From positions 132,666,755-132,730,754 of the forward strand of contig OW804094.1 of assembly GCA_942159475.1 (NCBI GenBank): a stretch of 64,000 bases of DNA. Direction: 5' to 3'. The notes beneath the pieces are model-generated. The model was not told where the DNA came from. It searched no databases and worked only from the letters and a program-made list of their open reading frames with translations. How positions within the stretch are numbered: the stretch's first letter is position 1; each line of letters begins with the position of its first letter. Of the stretch, positions 58,751 through 64,000 are shown piece by piece. The position numbers and the translations under genes are program-made. This DNA comes from Sthenelais limicola. Taxonomy: Eukaryota; Annelida; Polychaeta; Phyllodocida; Sigalionidae.

Positions 58751-59030
58751 ATATGCAAATGGATGATGGATTTTGAAGAATCATGTGGTTGGATAAAAGG
58801 AAAATAAAAAATGGTATATAATAAACCACACCACTGGCACATATTAATCAAAGAAGGCATTCGCTCATTCGAATAATATTTGGAATTTTAATTCTAAAAT
58901 CCAATTTAACCCTTGAAACTATGTTGTAGCAGTGTATATTTAGACAAGTGAAAGAGTAAAGTCAATAGAGCTGCGGTTGGACAACCCCATATATATCAGA
59001 TCGGATTGGTTCAATTGTTTATAACATTAA

Positions 59031-60133
59031 AGGCAAACGCTACTATCTAGTGGAAAATGAAAATAAATGTCATTTTTCTGAAACTTTGAAATTTGATTCT
59101 TGAAGTGTTTCTGGTCATAAAGATGGAAAAAAATCAATGGGTCACCGTGCTCAATTTTTAATTAGAGTGCTTCAAAAGTTGGTATCTCAAAAGAACCAAT
59201 GAGGATCAAAAGGGGGGCTCATTTTGGAGTACCTCGACTTCATAGTTCATATTTGCTATTTATATTCCCTCAATTTAAGTAAGGTTAACAGTTTTAGAGA
59301 GAGTATTATTTTGCCAATAATTCTATGCCTCTTTTTTATAGAATGCATGGTTATTTTTATTCTGAAAACAAAAAATATGAAATGCAAATTTTAAATTAAA
59401 AACTCAAAAAAACCCACTTTTTTTTCACTAATTTAATAAAAACATTTTTTTTCTCTCATCGAAATTAAATGTCATTTTTCTGATTCTTTAGAATATGGTT
59501 CTTGAAGTATGTGTGTTCATAACACTGAAAAAAAAATAATAGGTCACCGTGCTAGTTTCTGAATTATGGGGCTTTGAAACATGGCATGACAACCATAAAA
59601 TCTGCTGTTTCAATGTGTTCTACGTTTCCTAAACATGTCTATTTCAAACAGCTACAATTATTTTTTTAGCATGATGACATACATTTTTTTCCCTATATAT
59701 GTGTAGAATATTACCTGCACTATGTGTAGAAAATTTTGGGACATTAGGAGTTTTCATTTTTGTTTTATTCCCAAAACCGTGAAAGAAAAATGCAGCACTT
59801 CCCAATAGACTTGCATACTAAATGGGTACAACTGAGGGTATCCACAGGTAGCTCAGTTCCCCAAACATGTCTATTTCAGACAGCTAGAAAAAAAAATCTA
59901 ACTCGATGACATATGTTTTTTTTCCTTTTAATATGTAGTATATAACCTGCACTATATGTGTAGAAAGTTTTGGGACAGTAGGAGTAGCCATTAATTGTTT
60001 GTTTTATACTATAAAACATGAAAAAATGGGCCGTTTCCTCATAGACTGCAGTGCTAAAGCAATAGTACGTAAAATGCCCGTATATTTGGTATATGGAAAA
60101 GGGGGGCGTGGCAGTGAATAGTAGCGTTTGCCT
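59031..60133. mobile_element. 1.1-kb non-autonomous TIR element with TTAA flanks
   Basis: Ends AGGCAAACGCTACTAT (left) and its inverse ATAGTAGCGTTTGCCT (right), flanked by TTAA at 59027-59030 and 60134-60137. The TTAA target is typical of piggyBac-like transposition, but the ends do not start with CCC, so the superfamily is open. The interior has no ORF. It contains diverged internal duplications: a segment at about 59080-59160 resembles 59475-59555, and one at about 59640-59760 resembles 59865-60000. Confidence 0.75.
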
Positions 60134-60137
60134 TTAA

Positions 60138-61811
60138 TTGATTACAGTTCTGGTGCTAGTCAGGGTGAAGGCAAGCAGAAGGTGGTGTTGTGAGAGCCTC
60201 TGTTAACCCATTTGGAGTGCGTGGGAAACTGTGTTGTCCGGTCAGAACAGACGACAGCAATGTGCGTCACTATGGTTGCAATATTCTCCATGCAATGGCG
60301 TCAATCCTGACATCAGTCATGCCCGGCTAGGAATGATGCACATTGACGTCACAATGAAAAAAAATATCTATCGATTCCCTATAATTCCTTTATTTTATTA
60401 CCAAATAAAACTTTACTTTGTAATTCGGAATTATAATGGAGGAGTTACTACTTTTTTCTGAATTTTGAATAAGATGTACATGGATTAATGGATTTGTGAT
60501 GAAATATAAGGTAAAACTTAGATGTGAGAAGCAAATGAAAGGGAATGAACAGAAAAGAATCCAACCATGGGAGAGGAAACCCAGTTATAATGAGCCCAAT
60601 CCAGAGTCTCTCGTAGCAATAAATACCACAGTGTGCATGAAAAGACAGCGATGAAGCTTTTTTCCCTTCAGCAAAGCTACCTTCCAGAAGTAAGTTTACC
60701 CACTACAGTGTTGCATGCTGGTACTCGTTGCCTAGGCTATGGTGGTCGAGCTCAAATAGTGGTGGTAGTTCGACAACCAACTCATAAGAGCCCAGATCAG
60801 CTTTAGTATACCACAACTGAAATAATTCCTCAAACAAAAGTCGCTCAAAAACACTGGTACTTGTAATTTTGGGGGAGGAAAATAGGCAACATGGATAGAT
60901 TACGGTAAGAACAGGGCAATATGGATGGGATCTCCTTCTATTGGGCGAGGACCGGGTTGGCAGTGCAACAACACTTATTTTTATGAGAAGCTATAATTAT
61001 ATCTTTTTTAACGAAAAAGCAGGGTCGGGGTGGGGGGCGGGGGGTTGCTTTTCCTTCATATTGAGATATTGGGCGGTATAAAATATACAGATTTAGATAT
61101 TGGACGGTATAAAATATACAGATTTAGATATTGGACGGTATAAAATATGTGGCTAACCATATACAGGAGCCGTGGAGGAGCAAGAAGGATAACGATAGCA
61201 AGACTCAGTTTATTCTCTCAAAGCCCAGTACATATGGCAACATGCCAGATTAGATGCCCAGTCCTAATAATATTAGGTGCGCCACCGAGAACATGGTGGC
61301 AATTTACATAATAGTAACATCAAAACAACTGGTTACAACATTATACAATTTTCATTAAGATGATATTTCAATAGTTGCATTTGTGTAAATACCCGAGGTT
61401 AGAATACGGAAATTAAAAGGTATGTGAACATCTTGTCACTAAAAATCTTTTGAAGCTGTAAAATAGATAGAAACCATTAGAAATCAGCGAATTCTGAGAA
61501 TACTGTACTTGTACACAATGTTTTGTCTGAATAAAAATATCTTAAATACAAAATACATGTACATGTAAATATCCACATAAAAGGTAAAATATCACTCTTG
61601 CCTATGCAAGATAAATTAGCACAGACAGATTAGATTTAATTCATAACATTGAAAAATATTTTGAGCTGTTAGAATTAAGGAGATTAGTAGTTGTTTTGTA
61701 ATTGTATAATGAAAGAGAAATAAAAATACTTATATAATTATATATATCATTATCTCATTTTAAGGCTTCCTTAAATATTCAACTCATAGGGGCAGTCAGT
61801 AACAAGTTCAT
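60138..61811. other. Non-coding, with a short tandem repeat and LINE tail
   Basis: No gene seen. At about 61064-61148 a unit of about 31 bp (GATATTGGACGGTATAAAAT core) occurs three times. At about 61488-61550 there is a diverged copy of the LINE 3' end also seen at 52518-52590. Confidence 0.55.
61064..61148. repeat. Short tandem repeat, about 31-bp unit, three copies
   Basis: Three adjacent copies of TTAGATATTGGACGGTATAA plus AATATACAGA. The third is truncated. Confidence 0.8.
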
Positions 61812-63461
61812 CTAAGGCATGAAAACGTGGTATGTCCTCTCAATCTTCTTTCTACAGAAAGGACAGAACTCTAACTTGTCGGTACACTGGTCACAACACG
61901 CCAGATGGCCACATGGCAAGAATAGCTCCGTGGCTAATCGATCATCACATACCCGGCACAAAGTCTGCTGGCGGAGGTTTTCATTTTCTTTTTCGAGTTG
62001 CTTCAATCGGTCTGAAACACAGGGAATTTGTTTTATAGAAAATATATTCCATGAGAGAATTGAGGACAATTATCGGTTAAACAAAGCCAAAGAATATATG
62101 GAAGTACGAAATAAGCTAACATTTTGTGTTGATCAGTTGTACTTCTAAGATGTCAAAGGTGGATTTATGTGTAGGGCCAGAGACATATAGCAATTTCCCT
62201 ATGCTACTTACATTGGTATAGTGCGCAAGCTACGCGCGAAAGGATGCGATTATTGTTGTTTAAATGATGTCCTCAAGTTGGAGCTTAGTGTTATATGTCA
62301 CTATTGTTTTACTATTTCTTCTTTTACCTCTTTATATGTTGTACCAGATCATGTTCAACACGAATTAATCTGTTTGTTTGAAATAATGAGAACTCTCTCC
62401 AAGGCTGAATAAAATTAGAGTATTTATAATCTGGATTCGTTCTAGTTGTTTTTATTCTCCTCATCAACGCAAACTAGGGTCATTACGTACAATATTGACA
62501 TGCCTTCGTTAAAATGTACATGATCAGATATTCGAAATTTCAAAGATGTATTTATGTGTAGTGCCAGAGACATATAGCAATTTCCCTATGCTACTTACAT
62601 TGGTATAGTGGTATTATTGTTGTTTAAATGATGTCCTCAAGTTGGAGCTTAGTGTTATATGTCACTATTGTTTTACTATTTCTTCTTTTACCTCTTTATA
62701 TGTTGTACCAGATCATGTTCAACACGAATTGGTCTGTTTGTTTGAAATAATGAGAACTCTCTCCAAGGCTGAATAAAATTAGAGTATTTATAATCTGGAC
62801 TCGTTCTAGTTGTTTTTATTCTCCTCCTCAACGTAACCTATGTACAATATTGACATGCCTTCGTTAAAATGTACATGGTATTCGAAATTTCAGAAGTATT
62901 TCTGATTTTGGTTCATTAAAATAATGTATATATTGCTAGAACAGTGGTGTTAGAGTACAGAAATCTTACCAGAAGCTGCTAAGGGGGCGGCCCCTGAATT
63001 GGCTCCTTTATCATCGAGGCTATGAGACATGACTTGACACTCAGCCTCGGCACTGTCCTCGTGACTTTCGTTATCCGGAACAACCACTTTGGCTTCTTGA
63101 GAATATGTAAACACCGAATTGTTGTTAGTATAAGCAATGATACAAAGTGGTAATGTAAATTTGGTTAGCTTAGCACCATTATATATATGGAAGTATTCCA
63201 GTGCCGGAAGGATGAATATCAATAACAACAAGCAACATTCATACAATTCAATAAATTCATTGATAAATCTACTAAATTATCATTGTTATTAAAAGATTGA
63301 TATCCAATATATCTTTCTTCTACTCTGAGAAAAGATAGAGAAGTAAATGTATAATATACATGTATAGAACAATTCAAATAAGATACGTTTACCTGTGCGC
63401 TCTAAACCCTCAAGCGTTTGTACAGCATCAAGTAGTTTTTTGGTGGTGATATCTGTCTCTC
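61812..63461 (-). CDS. RING-finger protein of IAP type, last three exons
   Basis: Exons 63461-63393, 63095-62970 and 62011-61812, all phase 1, join cleanly and end at TAG 61814-61812. They encode a short helical piece (TKKLLDAVQTLEGLERT), an acidic linker, a short coiled coil (RLKQLEKENENLRQQ) and a C-terminal C3HC4 RING: CRVCDD, LFLPCGH, CCDQC, CPFCR, ending close to the stop. A C-terminal RING with the PCGH...CP.CR pattern is typical of inhibitor-of-apoptosis E3 ligases (BIRC family) and of some other E3s. BIR domains, if any, lie beyond the right edge, so the IAP assignment is an inference from the RING. Confidence 0.7.
62150..62475. repeat. Intronic ~300-bp tandem duplication, copy 1
   Basis: Closely matches 62541-62840, with a small deletion in copy 2. 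Both copies lie in the last intron of the RING gene. The duplicated frames are not coding. Confidence 0.85.
62541..62840. repeat. Intronic ~300-bp tandem duplication, copy 2
   Basis: Copy of 62150-62475, lacking about 30 bp after TTGGTATAGTG and with few substitutions elsewhere. This suggests a recent event. Confidence 0.85.
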
Positions 63462-64000
63462 CTGCAATTAAAAGCTTTTATTTGAGAATGATATGCGAGG
63501 GACGGAATCATTTAAGATTGTAGTTACTTGTCCATTCAATATCCAAGTACTAATATGATTCATGAGGTGCGAGACGAAGCGTAGAGGTGACACCAACACT
63601 ATTACATTAACAAAAACCAAAAAAAACAAACAAATACAGTTGTCTCAAAATAACAGGAGGGGCTCAGGGTAGTACATTTACTGTCTCCCCCATGCAAAGA
63701 ATTTGAGGCAATAAACTAATATGATCTATATCAACATTAATACTAAATTCGATCCAGACATATAGAAAGTAAATAATAGAATTGTTTAGGGTATTCTCCA
63801 GCCAAGGAGACCGTCGTCTAACAAGGGCTCGAGGTTATACCTATATTACAATACGCATGGAGAATAATGGAAACATCTCAAGAATCGTGGGAAGATTCTT
63901 TTACAATTCATACTAACATGAGCGAGTAATTTTTAGATATAGTTGGGAGAAAGTTCAACAAATGGGTCAGATTTTCAGAGAATGTACAATTCAACTTCCC

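Noticed and set aside
1..64000. CRISPR array, rRNA or bacterial operon signals
   Set aside because: None present. The tandem repeats lack unique spacers of constant size and the gene structure is eukaryotic.

Overview
This window is metazoan nuclear DNA. It is AT-rich, its genes are split by GT-AG introns, and it carries non-LTR and tyrosine-recombinase retrotransposons, MITE-like elements and minisatellites. The gene set (BBIP1, an SLC43 solute carrier, an actin-family gene, a sortilin-like tail, an IAP-type RING gene) and the element types suggest a marine invertebrate. I cannot fix the phylum from the sequence alone.

Layout. (1) 327-9344 (+): last exons of a sortilin-like membrane receptor. 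Its intron holds a long LINE on the opposite strand (1195-7369). (2) 15894-23347 (+): BBIP1, a two-exon gene with a 7 kb intron filled with repeat debris. (3) 24491-39704 (-): a nine-exon SLC43A3-like transporter, tail to tail with BBIP1. One of its introns contains a complete Ngaro-type element (30031-34710) and a large interrupted minisatellite (35812-37700). (4) 39705-49850: about 10 kb with no gene I can support, only duplications, a foldback and simple repeats. (5) 49850-52590: a decayed LINE with a TIR element inserted in its RT. (6) 55811-58750 (+): a complete five-exon divergent actin. (7) 59031-60133: a 1.1 kb element with TIRs and TTAA flanks. (8) 61812-63461 (-): 3' exons of a RING-finger gene of IAP type that continues past the right edge.

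Most unusual system: the LINE at 1195-7369. It has four consecutive open frames, all intact. ORF1 is a coiled-coil LINE ORF1 protein fused to an apparently complete NADAR domain (ADP-ribose-linked N-glycosidase family) and an RG-rich tail. ORF2 is a free-standing SGNH esterase. ORF3 is an unknown hydrophobic protein with internal repeats of about 55 residues. ORF4 is an AP-endonuclease/reverse transcriptase. Each stop codon overlaps the next start codon (ATGGCTAG, TAATG, ATGA), which suggests one mRNA translated by termination-reinitiation. The Ngaro element is a second intact retroelement. Its gag and RT are in the same frame, separated by one UGA followed by CUA, a known readthrough context.

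Gene models were built by reading exon frames and splice phases by eye. The transporter, actin, BBIP1 and RING models are each supported by phase-consistent joins. Gene-level entries list the exon coordinates.
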